From: Camillea tinctor
Taxonomy: Eukaryota; Ascomycota; Sordariomycetes; Xylariales; Xylariaceae
Assembly: GCA_022578605.1 (NCBI GenBank)
Contig: MU394169.1
Location: 1-52,438 of the forward strand
Length of the DNA stretch: 52,438 nucleotides
Reading direction: 5' to 3'
Shown here: positions 20,113 to 30,478 of the stretch, piece after piece
Layout: each line of letters begins with the position of its first letter
Position numbering within the stretch: the first letter of the stretch is position 1
Notes under the pieces: generated by a model
What the model saw: only the letters and a program-made list of their open reading frames with translations
What the model was told of the DNA's origin: nothing
Databases searched by the model: none
Position numbers and translations under genes: made by a program

Positions 20113-23100
20113 CCAGGGCAAAATCATGAGGAGGCTGCTGGGCCGACCCAATACCGACCCCGCCACTGACGGAAACATTGGCGCCACCAGCTCTCCTAAT
20201 ACCCAGTTCTATCGTCCCACCGCCTCGCAAGATGCCACCTACCCCTCCAATGTCCCCATAGCCTGCCTCGATAGATCACCCGATGGCCATCTTGTCGTAC
20301 TCGGTGGTCGACATATCCTGAAGACCCTACATGTGGATGGGCCGAACATTAGAGACGGTCTTGACGTGCGCTCCGTCATCACCTCCCAGGGCACCAACAA
20401 GAATCCTGCGAGCTCCATGTCCGACCAGCTGTCTATCAAGGACGCCAAGTTGGCCACCAACCATGGCAACGAGCCTACCATTTTCACCGCCTGTGCCAAC
20501 GGCAAGATATTCATGTATGATATCAACCGCCTCTCATCCGGTATGGGGCTGGAGTACATACAGACCTGCGAAGGGTCGCGTCAGGTCAACAAGCTCGACT
20601 TCAACCCCCATAGAGGAACGTGGCTGCTATCCGGAGGCCAGGATGGCATCGTGCGCTGTTTCGATGTGAAAGCCCCTGTTACTGGGCGTAACGGGCTGAC
20701 CTTTAGGACCTTTCAGGTTCTTCGTTGTAACGCTGATGGCATCCGTGATGTGAAATGGGCACCGAAGGATGGCATGATATTTGCCTGTGCTACTGAGTCT
20801 GGTGTGGTCTTGAAATGGGATATACGCAAACCCACCGCGCCTCTCCTCAAGATTAACGCTCACGACACGCAGAAAGGTGTCACTTCCATATCATGGCACC
20901 CCGATGGCGACCATCTTATCAGTTCCGGATTGGATAGCAAGTGCTATGTGTGGGACATGTCGAAGAATGCAGAAAAGAGACAGAAGCCCAAGTGGACTAT
21001 AAACGCTCCTGCGCCTGTCACAGCTGTGTCGTGGAGGCCCGGTCTTTGGTCTGCTACTGCACAAGGCCGCCGTGCAGCCCAAGTTGCTGTATCATACGAG
21101 GACAGCACCCCCAAGAAGCTCGGAATTAGCTCCGTGCATATTTGGGATCTCGGGCGGCCAACTATGCCCTACAAGGAGATCGACATGTTCGAGAATCCCC
21201 CCTATGCCCTTCTGTGGCATGACCAAGACCTTTTGTGGACCGTTGGCCAAGACGGCTTTACGCAATGCGATGTTGCATATGCTCCTAAGGTCATGGACCG
21301 CCAGCCACTCTCGAGTCTTGACTTCTCGGCTTCCGGAGACGTCCTCATGTTTCTCGAAGAAAGACTGCATATCTCACGACCACGGTCCACGTTAGTGCCA
21401 CGTGACGTATTGCAGACTTCGTCGTATAGCTCTAGCCCCACTGGCCAGATGCTTAGTATTAGCCGTAGCGACTCTGAGGAAGACGTAATTGGCAGCTTCT
21501 TAGGACCTAAACGACGTTCCGCAAATAAAAGACGATCTGGTGGCCGACCATCTCAATCGCTAAGCACTACACCTCCGTCCGGCTCTACGATGGAGGACCA
21601 GATCCTCCCGTTAGAACAGGCTATTAAACTGACTGGGACATTTAGACCACAACAGGTTATGGCGGTAGGTCGTGTTCCTGCTTCGATAAATATGGAAACA
21701 CATCAACTTCTTTCTCGCCAGTATCTCGAAATTTTGGAACGCGATCTTCCATACTCCCCCGGAGCAGATCCACTGAACAAGAGGGTATCAAGAATTATGG
21801 AGCAATATGCACAAGCAGCAGAAAGAGTAAACCAATTCCGACTTGCGCAAACATGGCGGATCTTATCCTATGCCATGAATCTGCTTCTCACGAGAAGATC
21901 GCAATATCACCTGGAATGGCGCTCGACTCGGCGAGAAAGAAAGAATTCTCCTATATTAGAAGCGAATCCAAATCCCACGTCAATGCCCAAGTCGGAATTA
22001 TCCCCACCACTTGCTAGGAGTGATGAGGAAACCCCTAAAAAGCCTGCTTCAGTCTCTTCCGTAGATAGCCACCAAACGCCTAAGAAATCGTTGATATCAG
22101 GAGACATTGACAGCGAATCGAACGTGCCTACGCCGTTGGCCCGACCAGTCCAAGAAGGCATAGTTGGAGGTCATGGATATGCCCCTGAGAGGAAGCTCAC
22201 TCCTGTGCAAGAAGTAGCGAGTTTCACATTGCCACCCGCAATTCATTCCGAGAGACCTAGCCCACGAAAGCGACACGACTCTGTCCCATTGTCTATCATG
22301 AGTCAGGATAGCCAAATTTCTAGCACTGAGGGGTATGATTTCTACGACCTGGAGGCCATTGAAAATCTCCCCCAAGCTATCGATGTGCCCAAGAAGAAAG
22401 AGCCGCTGACACTTGACTACACGGAACTCAGATCTCCATCTAACATAAGAAAGCTCGTATCTAGACATGACTCAGATGAGAGCTTTGCCCAGATATTTTC
22501 CTTGTCAGATACTAGCCGGCAGACATCAGCATTACCTAGTTCTTCAAGTGGAAGCACACGACAAGTACCTGCCCAACATGCGCAACACGACAGTAGCTCT
22601 GTGAGTTCTGAGGTTGAATTTGGGAGCAGGATCAGAGGAAAAGAGATTGCGGAATCCCCCGAGCGAGCAAGATCCCTAATTCGACGTACTCTCGAACGAC
22701 AAGATTCCAGTACCCTAACCGATGATTTCATGATATCTCAGACCACCACAGACACGTTTGATAGTGATCCTTCATACGCGAGAAGAGATCATATATCAGT
22801 ACCTGTCGAAACAAAGTCACCAATCTATCCCAAGATAATCGCACAAGAACGCTGGGCTGAAGAAAAACCCGAAGACAACACTTCGCCCACCATTACCGAG
22901 ACTGACTTTCTCCCTTGGGACGATGACCCCCCTTATCCTCACCCAATAGCTTCCGACACAAATCGGAAGAAAAGCGTTCCCCCCATCAACCCGTATGACA
23001 TATTGTCGAGAGCGCTAGAATTTGAGAGCAAGCATTCCGCTCTCAACGCCTCTGCTATCATTCTCCTTTTAAAGCCTCTTGTCCCAAGCGAAATAATAGA

Positions 23101-24148
23101 TCCTCACCAAGCTTCTGCAATATTACGTCAGCACCATAGCCGCCTCATGGGCATGAAGCTGTTTGTTGAAGCCGCCCTACTGCGTAATCTCTGCGTCCGC
23201 GGCTGGCCCGAAGGCATCAAGATATGGGGTGATAACTACCCTGCAATTTTTCGGCCTGCTCAGGATAAAGTTGCCGTCGTGTATATCTGTTCGCAATGCC
23301 ATAGAAGTCGTGAAATCGAGCGGTCATTTCCAGACGGTCCCGGCGTTTGGAAGTGCGAGCGTTGCCGTAGTGTCATGGCTCCGTGTGCTGTTTGCGGACA
23401 CCGTGAAGCGACAGCGGATAAGCTTCCACCGCCGATGTCACTGTCTAAAGCTCTTATGGGCTCGCAGGCTGATACAGAAGAGCCGATGCTCTCCACGTGG
23501 TGGTATTGTCCCGGATGCTCCCATGGTGGTCACGCCAATTGCTTGCAGGACTGGCACGCACCAATAATGCCAACTCACAGCACCAAGAACCATACCAACT
23601 CTAGCTCTCCAACAGTACCAGATGGGCTATTCCCGGAGACTACTAGCGATGGCTGCTGTCCCTTCGACGGCTGCGGCCATGCATGTCTTCCCGGGAGATG
23701 GCGCGACGAAAAGAACACGGCCCGAAGCGAGGAGCTAGGCCGCGCCGTGAGGGAGCAGACCCGCGGCACTGTCCTAGGGCTCAACAGCATCAGCAAGCAG
23801 AGAGCGATCCCGGCCAGAAGCAGGGATGTTTCCGTTGCCCCCACACCGGCCGGCAGCGTCCGCGGGGACTCGCTCGAGGTGCCGCAAAGTCGGGCCGTAG
23901 AGAGCGTGCGCGGGGCCCTCTCAGCAAACACCGAGACCAACGGCAACAGCGGCGGAGGCAGCAGCGAAGGAGGTGGAGGAGGCCGCACGAACGCGCTCTT
24001 AAGCATACTTAGCTCGAGCCCGGGCCGGAGCAATAGCAGCGCCGCCGGGGCCAACGGAACGGATGGTAAGGGGGCAGGCGAGCGCGAGCGCAGGAAGAGC
24101 GTCAAATTCGTGGGCCCGGCGCCCGGGTCGGCGGCTGATCGGTGGTAG
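20105..24148 (+). CDS. RTC1: RTC1/WDR24 homologue, SEACAT (GATOR2) subunit
   Basis: Single exon, 1347 residues, close to yeast Rtc1 in length. WD40 repeats span about 45-440 (PIACLDRSPDGHLVVLGG, FTACANGKIFMYDI, WLLSGGQDGIVRCFDV, DGDHLISSGLDSKCYVWD). A long Ser/Pro-rich disordered middle follows, then an alpha-solenoid part (about 960-1050) and a C-terminal zinc-binding RING-like domain at about 1057-1205 (ICSQC, WKCERC, PCAVCGH, YCPGC, HANCLQDW, CCPFDGCGH). That order is diagnostic for WDR24/Rtc1. The protein acts in the SEA/GATOR2 complex at the vacuole, activating TORC1 when amino acids are present. The C-terminal 150 residues are Gly/Ser/Arg-rich and poorly conserved. The start may be Met1 (20105) or Met8 (20126, MRRLLGRP); see the uORF at 20056. 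Confidence 0.93.
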   Translation: MYNQGKIMRRLLGRPNTDPATDGNIGATSSPNTQFYRPTASQDATYPSNVPIACLDRSPDGHLVVLGGRHILKTLHVDGPNIRDGLDVRSVITSQGTNKNPASSMSDQLSIKDAKLATNHGNEPTIFTACANGKIFMYDINRLSSGMGLEYIQTCEGSRQVNKLDFNPHRGTWLLSGGQDGIVRCFDVKAPVTGRNGLTFRTFQVLRCNADGIRDVKWAPKDGMIFACATESGVVLKWDIRKPTAPLLKINAHDTQKGVTSISWHPDGDHLISSGLDSKCYVWDMSKNAEKRQKPKWTINAPAPVTAVSWRPGLWSATAQGRRAAQVAVSYEDSTPKKLGISSVHIWDLGRPTMPYKEIDMFENPPYALLWHDQDLLWTVGQDGFTQCDVAYAPKVMDRQPLSSLDFSASGDVLMFLEERLHISRPRSTLVPRDVLQTSSYSSSPTGQMLSISRSDSEEDVIGSFLGPKRRSANKRRSGGRPSQSLSTTPPSGSTMEDQILPLEQAIKLTGTFRPQQVMAVGRVPASINMETHQLLSRQYLEILERDLPYSPGADPLNKRVSRIMEQYAQAAERVNQFRLAQTWRILSYAMNLLLTRRSQYHLEWRSTRRERKNSPILEANPNPTSMPKSELSPPLARSDEETPKKPASVSSVDSHQTPKKSLISGDIDSESNVPTPLARPVQEGIVGGHGYAPERKLTPVQEVASFTLPPAIHSERPSPRKRHDSVPLSIMSQDSQISSTEGYDFYDLEAIENLPQAIDVPKKKEPLTLDYTELRSPSNIRKLVSRHDSDESFAQIFSLSDTSRQTSALPSSSSGSTRQVPAQHAQHDSSSVSSEVEFGSRIRGKEIAESPERARSLIRRTLERQDSSTLTDDFMISQTTTDTFDSDPSYARRDHISVPVETKSPIYPKIIAQERWAEEKPEDNTSPTITETDFLPWDDDPPYPHPIASDTNRKKSVPPINPYDILSRALEFESKHSALNASAIILLLKPLVPSEIIDPHQASAILRQHHSRLMGMKLFVEAALLRNLCVRGWPEGIKIWGDNYPAIFRPAQDKVAVVYICSQCHRSREIERSFPDGPGVWKCERCRSVMAPCAVCGHREATADKLPPPMSLSKALMGSQADTEEPMLSTWWYCPGCSHGGHANCLQDWHAPIMPTHSTKNHTNSSSPTVPDGLFPETTSDGCCPFDGCGHACLPGRWRDEKNTARSEELGRAVREQTRGTVLGLNSISKQRAIPARSRDVSVAPTPAGSVRGDSLEVPQSRAVESVRGALSANTETNGNSGGGSSEGGGGGRTNALLSILSSSPGRSNSSAAGANGTDGKGAGERERRKSVKFVGPAPGSAADRW

Positions 24149-25246
24149 TGGCGCCGTGCGCAGATCCGGAGCGACCACCCGTTTATACGCCTGGGACTGG
24201 GACGAGGGAGTGGGAATGTTCAGGTGCAGGGGAAGTAGCGAAAGTGCGATACCTTTTCTCTGGTGCGCTCGTATGAGCGGAGCATATAGAAGGGGGAGGT
24301 GTTTGTATAACTTGGGAGTGTTCGTATAGGTTAGCAGGGTGGTTTTTCGTTTTTTTTATTACTAGATTAAGGGGTGCGAGGCTGGAGGGGCGCATGCATG
24401 CAGGGGCGTGATGGTGATGTATTTATTACCCCCTTTGCTCGATAGCTTCTGGAGATGGCTTTAAATCCACGGAATCGGAGATTCGTATGCTTGTCACCTG
24501 TGTGTTTTCTTTTGGGAGATGTATTCTTCTAACCTAGTAAACTGCGTTGCATGGGACGATGAGCGGGGGTTTTTGAGGTTGAATTCTTCCAAGGTAATAT
24601 ATCCCATCAGCTTGTGATCTAAGCTGTGTCTGTTTGGTATTTCATACCACGAAAGAGCTCCTCTATACGCCGCGCGACGCCCCCTCCTCGCTAAGCCCTC
24701 AAGATGAAAAAAGCAAAAAAGCAATTATACCAGATCCTAACTCCCTCCCTTCCTATTCCCAAGCTATCAACTTATCTACATCTTCTCTTTCTGAATAATA
24801 ATTACCTACCTGAATGTAATTATGTACTTCATCACGTAGACACAGTTCAGTAGCAAATATGTGATCTCTCTAATTTCATTTTTCCCCCAATTCTTTGTCT
24901 TTCTTTTCCCTTTTCTCGTTACCCCATCCCCCCTTTTCTTCTAGAATACTTTCTTGGGGGGTTTTTTTTTTTTGCTTTGGAATTTTCAAACGATGATGAT
25001 TATTATTTAATCTCAAAAAAGAGTCCATCTTCTAGAATAACAAGAAAAGAATAAGAGAGAAAAACGCCGTTACCGGTAGGGGTATCTATCTTTCTTTCTT
25101 TCTCTTTCGCTTCCCCCTCCCCCTTTTTCTTGATTCTCTTTCTTTTGATATTTCCCCGCTTTCTTGTATTAAGAAACAAAAACAATAAAATAATTACTTC
25201 GATACTTTCACATCTCGCTAGCAATTCCCAAATCTATACTTCTAAC
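24149..25246. other. Convergent intergenic region with poly-pyrimidine tracts
   Basis: 1.1 kb between the 3' ends of RTC1 and the Vps38-like gene. It is rich in homopyrimidine stretches (about 24890-24975 and 25080-25145) with mononucleotide runs. Both transcripts probably terminate here. No gene is seen. Confidence 0.5.
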
Positions 25247-27133
25247 TCAAGCTATCGCGCCAACATTCTCCCTCAACCCCTTCGTCCTGAGCGTGAGCTT
25301 TGTGTCTTCGTCGTCGAATGGGAGACCCAAGGGAGAAGAAGGTCGAGCCCCTGCCTTACCGGAGCCGCTCCCCGAGGCAGTCGTAGTAGGAGACAAGGTG
25401 TGGTGGTGGATGTGCTCGTTATCTCCGCTGTGGCTGCCGTTCTCATCGGCATTATCCCCTTTAATGGCCCGGTTCAGCTGCTCCCGCTGTTTACTCCCGA
25501 CAGTCTCGCTATCCATGCTGCCGCGGCGGCTGGTGCCAGCACTACTAGCGTCGTCGGCGGCGGCAGCAACAGCCGCGATGCTGCCGCGACTCTTCATCCG
25601 GCCGGTCCACAGGCCGCGTATGCCGCCGCGCATGCGCTCGGGCACCTCGTCAGTTCCAGCACTACAGACGTAGAGCAAGTACTTCAGGTTGGGCAAGGTG
25701 TGGCGGATGTCGACGACCTTGAGGCCGACAGCTACGCAGAGAGCCTCGATGTCCTTGTTCAGCAGGAACCAGCCGTAGTCGAAGCGGTACTGGGCGGTGG
25801 CACCGCCGCGCAGGAATAGGGGGAACTCGCGCTGCTGCGTGTCGGGCAGCAGGGAGATGTCGTCGCGGATGCTACTGCGCGAGCCGTAGGGCGTGATGGG
25901 GTAGGGCAGCGGCACCGATAGGTAGAACTGCAGGGCGTTGGTCAGCTGCGCAACGTATCCTAGTCCCGCGGACAGCGAGTCCTCGGTTGCGGACGAGGAG
26001 GTGGGGTCGTAGTCGGTGTTGGGCAAGGGGATGCCGCAAATGGTGAAGGCGAGGGGGGCTCCGGACGAGGTGGAGTTGATGGGGAATATGCGGGTGAGGT
26101 CCTCGCATATGCGCCGGCGCTGGCCACGGATGCTCTCCCGGGTGGAGGCCACGAGGGACTGCGAGGCCGGGATCTTGGACTGGGCATGTTCGACGTCGTC
26201 TGCAGCTCTAGATTGCGCAGCCCGCCCTTCTTTAATAGCATTGCGGCGGGCATGGATGGAGGCTTGTAGATCAGTGCGGCGGGCCTGGGCTGCTCGGAGA
26301 GCACGCTTCTGCGTAGAGACATACTTAGAGGCTAACAGAGCGGATTCTTGCGCCTGTGGGACAGTGTTGGAAGGAGTCCGTTCGAGGATTTGATTAATCT
26401 GCGAAGTCAGAGCTTCACGGGTGGCTAGGGCGTCCTGTATGGAGTTGTCCAGATTAGACAGCTTCATAAGAGCATTGTACGAAGAGGTGGGCAGGGCGGC
26501 GGTCTGCTTCGGTTCGGGTCTTTTACTAGATACATCGAGCGAGTACAGTCCATCGACAAGGTGGAAGATTAGACAATTGGGCGGGAAGTGGTGATTCTGC
26601 AAGGTTCCTAGGTAGTTGAGGGAGCGCAGGTCGATGTCCTGGGTGAGCAGCAGGGTCCACGAGTTCTGTCTCCTGGCCCATATCTTGATTCGCAGTTGTG
26701 ACAGACGCGTGACGGAGGGCCCGGCTTGCAACAGGTCGAAGAATCGGAAGTTGAAGTTCATGGATCGCTCGACCACCTCGCTGATGTAGATGGGATCGCT
26801 GGCACCATCGCAATGTAAGGACAGGAACACGTCGGCAGCTCTACTCTCGACGGTGAACTCCAACCTCTTCTGGCGGGTCACCGGACTCGCATTGGCAAGG
26901 TTGGTACTGCGCCTACGGGCCTTGGAGCGAGGTCGTAGGCTCTCGGATGAATGGGCATGGTGGAGGGTGTGGTGAAGCTGGGGCTGGCCATCGTGTAATG
27001 CTAATGCTTTGGTATTGTTGGATTGCAGATCCGCGTCTAAGTCGTCTATGGCGCGGCCTTGGGGTCTGGCAAAGCTCAGATTGCGTAGGTATATTCCCTG
27101 CAGATGTCTTAAGCGGCGATTCTGTGGCAGCAT
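25247..27133 (-). CDS. VPS38: Vps38/UVRAG-type subunit of Vps34 PI3-kinase complex II
   Basis: Single exon, 628 residues from the ATG at 27133 (MLPQNRRLRHL); the frame is open 12 codons further but without an ATG. The N-terminal motif LRHLQGIYLRNLS is typical of the fungal UVRAG family. A C2-like domain lies at about 75-200 (ISEVVERSMNFNFRFFDL, KIWARRQNSWTLLL). It is followed by a coiled coil at about 225-340 and a BARA-like domain at about 350-510 (DLTRIFPI, CGIPLPN, GYVAQLTNALQFYLSVPLPYPI, FDYGWFLLNKDIEALC, LPNLKYLL). The tail is disordered and Ser/Gly-rich. Atg14, the paralogue in complex I, has an N-terminal Cys motif that is absent here, so Vps38/UVRAG is favoured. Role: endosomal PI3P synthesis, vacuolar sorting and late autophagy. 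Confidence 0.88.
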   Translation of the reverse strand: MLPQNRRLRHLQGIYLRNLSFARPQGRAIDDLDADLQSNNTKALALHDGQPQLHHTLHHAHSSESLRPRSKARRRSTNLANASPVTRQKRLEFTVESRAADVFLSLHCDGASDPIYISEVVERSMNFNFRFFDLLQAGPSVTRLSQLRIKIWARRQNSWTLLLTQDIDLRSLNYLGTLQNHHFPPNCLIFHLVDGLYSLDVSSKRPEPKQTAALPTSSYNALMKLSNLDNSIQDALATREALTSQINQILERTPSNTVPQAQESALLASKYVSTQKRALRAAQARRTDLQASIHARRNAIKEGRAAQSRAADDVEHAQSKIPASQSLVASTRESIRGQRRRICEDLTRIFPINSTSSGAPLAFTICGIPLPNTDYDPTSSSATEDSLSAGLGYVAQLTNALQFYLSVPLPYPITPYGSRSSIRDDISLLPDTQQREFPLFLRGGATAQYRFDYGWFLLNKDIEALCVAVGLKVVDIRHTLPNLKYLLYVCSAGTDEVPERMRGGIRGLWTGRMKSRGSIAAVAAAADDASSAGTSRRGSMDSETVGSKQREQLNRAIKGDNADENGSHSGDNEHIHHHTLSPTTTASGSGSGKAGARPSSPLGLPFDDEDTKLTLRTKGLRENVGAIA

Positions 27134-27540
27134 GGTGGATGTGCTGCTGCGTGGGCAGCAAGCGCACAAGGAAGAATCATGAGTTCTGGAGTTTGTACTT
27201 TGTAGGTTGTAGTTATGTAAGTTGTAGCTGATGACGATTTGTTCTTTTTTTTTTTTTAGTTGTTCCTTTTTTTTGGTTAGGTCCCCACTTTAACTTACAC
27301 TATAAATCCTTACCTAACCTTTTATCTTTTACTCCGTAAATCGCATAGTTTAGTTAAAGAGGGCAGGGAGGGGTAGTATTGGCTTAAACGAATAACCTAT
27401 GTATTTAATCAATACCCATACTACTTCACCAAGTACTTACAATTCAAATATTTCACCCTCTTTTTTATTGACATAACCTACACATACTAGACATTTATTA
27501 TTCACACACAGCTAACACACCACTATACATATCTCCTATA
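27134..27540. other. Intergenic between Vps38-like and F-box genes
   Basis: 407 bp between two minus-strand genes. They hold the promoter of the Vps38-like gene, including a T13 run near 27247-27259. No gene is seen. Confidence 0.5.
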
Positions 27541-29082
27541 CTATATCCAACGCTCTTCCAGATCACTACCACCACAGGAGGCCCGAAATAACCGATGGAG
27601 TCTCTCGTTCGGTCGCCAATCTCCCGTCTGCCACTCAAGGCTGCGGCATCCCTTATACGTGCTATACTTGAGTCCCCATCGAGTCCCGCCGAATAGATCT
27701 CCCTTGGGCCTATCTGCATAATCCCGCTCCTGTCTTTCATCGCTAGGGTACCAAACCAGCGAAGTACATAACTCAGCCTCCTCGATCACTCCCATATTCC
27801 CCACTGCCTTGGCGAAAGCCTCCAGAAATGGCTCTATCACCGCATCGTTAGGCACAATCCGAAATATGTCTGGCGCTATGTTCTCTTCGCGTCCGCCCTC
27901 GAACTCCCAAATCTCATCCCAGTGCTCATCCGTTTCGTTTTCTGTCAGCGGCGGATAATGTTCATGGGTCACCGCGAACTTGGACGGCTCCTGACCTTCG
28001 CCTCGAGGCCCCTGGAAATACCAATCTCCGGACGGGGATATGATATGGAAGCGAACCCTTAGTTGTTTCAAATGCGGCCAGCTTGGTACATCCCTCTTCT
28101 TCTCATCCGGAGAAGGCCAAAAGAGAGTACTGTCGGCGCAGATTTGTAGGTCCAGGTTCGTAATGTTTTCTGAAAGCATACGAATGCCGGCGCTCAGGGG
28201 ATCATAGCATCTCGGGCTCGTGAGATCAGGGATAGCACGGGCTTGATCCATGCATTCCCCGTCATCCCCGTCACCAAACCTCAAAGTCACTCGTTGAAGC
28301 CTTGCTGGTAAGTTTGCGAGCTGTTCTTCTATCGCAGCACCTAAGCCGTGCCGTGAATCTCGCCATGGGCCCTCCCACGGGTGGGTAAAATGACGTATCA
28401 CCGCATCATCGTAGTTACGAGGAAATCGCTCGGCGAGATACGGACAACTAAGCTCTTCCAGTCCGGTGAGCTTTATGGACAGATCCATGAGCATCCGTAG
28501 GTCGAGGGGGAACTCGTAGGCGCCGTTGGAGCCACCGTAGTAGCACATGCCCTCACCTAAACTCAGTCTCCTGACCCAGGAGAGCTCAGGCAATTCACCG
28601 GGCCGAAGCAAGCACAAGCGCCAGCTGCGGTATGTCCTATGCTGGCAAAATACCCCAACATCGAGCTGGCTCGGCCTACTTATATTCAGACTAATTCGGG
28701 GCAAAACCTCGCCCGATGCTGTGGCTCGTTCTTCCAAGGCTTTGAGAGCCTGGAATATCCCATGAATCTGGCTGCTGAAGCGTTCATTGTCCGCACGAAT
28801 TTCTTCAAGCGTTGGCCGGCAATTCACATGTCCTTTTTCTTCCGTACGTCGAAGGTTTGGGAACGTAACTCGGAAGGTAAGGTCCCGAAGCGCCTGGACC
28901 CTATGTCCGGTACACAGCTTTACGAGCGAGTCAATATCATCGCCATTGACGTGAATGTATTGCCACCTCAGTCTTTCGGTAGCTACCTGGAAGTCGCGAG
29001 AAACAGTCAGTGTGTTTTGGAGATCTTCATAGCTGACCTGATCAATGATAGAATCCAGGATTTCCTGGGGAATAGTGATCAT
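27541..29082 (-). CDS. F-box domain protein (fungal orphan type)
   Basis: Single exon, 513 residues from the ATG at 29082 (MITIPQEILDSII). Residues 3-45 form an F-box: IPQEILDSIIDQVSYEDLQNTLTVSRDF, then RLRWQYIHV. The rest is a variable substrate-recognition region with recurring leucine/arginine strands (LKALEERATAS, LRMLMDLSIKLTGLEEL, LPARLQRVTLRFGDG, NITNLDLQICADS, HLKQLRVRFHIIS) and a C-terminal block FRIVPNDAVIEPFLEAFAKAV, as in the large fungal F-box/DUF6546-like families. It likely links substrates to an SCF ubiquitin ligase through Skp1. The target is unknown. It is the last clear gene before the gene-poor half of the window. Confidence 0.82.
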   Translation of the reverse strand: MITIPQEILDSIIDQVSYEDLQNTLTVSRDFQVATERLRWQYIHVNGDDIDSLVKLCTGHRVQALRDLTFRVTFPNLRRTEEKGHVNCRPTLEEIRADNERFSSQIHGIFQALKALEERATASGEVLPRISLNISRPSQLDVGVFCQHRTYRSWRLCLLRPGELPELSWVRRLSLGEGMCYYGGSNGAYEFPLDLRMLMDLSIKLTGLEELSCPYLAERFPRNYDDAVIRHFTHPWEGPWRDSRHGLGAAIEEQLANLPARLQRVTLRFGDGDDGECMDQARAIPDLTSPRCYDPLSAGIRMLSENITNLDLQICADSTLFWPSPDEKKRDVPSWPHLKQLRVRFHIISPSGDWYFQGPRGEGQEPSKFAVTHEHYPPLTENETDEHWDEIWEFEGGREENIAPDIFRIVPNDAVIEPFLEAFAKAVGNMGVIEEAELCTSLVWYPSDERQERDYADRPKGDLFGGTRWGLKYSTYKGCRSLEWQTGDWRPNERLHRLFRASCGGSDLEERWI

Positions 29083-29860
29083 GATGCCCAAAATTCCGGT
29101 TCAGAATATCAATAAATGAAGACGAGTATGCTGTGTAAATTAAATGAATCCTGAATAAGAATTCCGACCAAGCCAAACTGGTGTTTTTATAGCCTACCGC
29201 CTAGAATAAGCTGCCAAGTGATTCCTTTTGTCTTGGCCTTAGTTTGGCTAGTACCTAGGATCAGGGACCATTCACAAATGAGCGCACGGTTCACATAGGT
29301 GATATTTATCTTGTTGGTTCCTCCTAGGTCTTTTAGCTACCTAGCATATCGAAAGCGCTGAAATAGGTGATAAGGGGTATCTGTCAAGGTACAGGTACAA
29401 GGTGTATCCGCAGCTGCATGTATATAAGGGACAGGTCCTCCCATCATCCAGAGATAGATGTTCACTCAATAAAGCAACCTCATAACCTCAATTCAACAGA
29501 AAGAGTCTCCTTGAATATTTCTGTATACAAGTCATCACTCTATATTACTACATTGGATGTAGCAAGCACTTATGGGGTCGGTTCACAGGCTCAGATCAGC
29601 TACTCAAAGCAGACTTCAAGAGCAATGACACATATAGCCAACAGGGTATTTTGAAGTCTTAAATCGTGGTCACCCGGGAACCCTCGAGGAGGAATTCTCC
29701 ACTGATTCTCCTTAGTTTAATAGTAATTAACCATATCTGCATGTTAGTCTGAGTTGTAACCCTTTACTCAGCACTCAGCTAACAGCACATCGCGGATTGG
29801 AATATCTTAAGTCAGGGGGGGGTAACCATATAAGACCGAATTGAGCCACAATGACCACTT

Positions 29861-29924
29861 GGTCACTGTGAGAACCTTTTAGCCTCATGGTATGACGGGG
29901 TTGCTCAACACCCTATCGTAACAC
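29861..29924 (+). repeat. Dispersed repeat, copy 1
   Basis: The segment beginning GGTCACTGTGAGAACC and running through GCCTCATG and TTGCTCAA to ATCGTAAC matches 48930-48995 in the same orientation, with scattered transitions and small indels. It is an old repeat family of unknown type. Confidence 0.6.
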
Positions 29925-30454
29925 TTCAACTCGTTTCGGTAACAGTTCACGAAGGTAATCCTGACCCGAGTCCTAGCACTCCCCTCTAGGTAAGCCTATC
30001 CAATGAGACACTATGGGAAATCCATGAGAACCAAGTGTAAGATTTCCATTAGAAATTGTCACTGGAAGTGCTATACTGTACAGTAAATAGATAAGACCCC
30101 CCACCCTCAGTTATGTTTAGGCTTACGGCACCTAACCCTCATGTTGTCTAGTTGTATAGAAAACATACGAGTAAAAGCGAGATGTAGGAATTTGTTGATA
30201 TTGGTAATCCACTTCTAAAAAAAAAAGAAGCAAAAGCTATTTCTATTATAAAGCAACGCGTTATATATGCACATAATCCCTTCACTTGTGGTTCTTGACT
30301 CTAGTCCCCACCATAATAGGAAGTTGTAAAAGTTAATGATGAAAGTTTATGCGAAGATTTTAAAGTGTAGGGTAGAATTAAGGGGGTGTGACAGTTTGAC
30401 CTATAGAATTTTGATCAAGAATTATTGAAGGCTATAAAACTTTTCTTTAAGTTC

Positions 30455-30478
30455 TTTTTTTTTTTTAAAAAAAAAAAA
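30455..30478. repeat. T12-A12 palindrome followed by C5
   Basis: Twelve T, then twelve A, then five C in a row. It is a perfect A/T palindrome by composition. It may be a replication-slippage product or a retroposed poly(A) junction. Confidence 0.5.
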
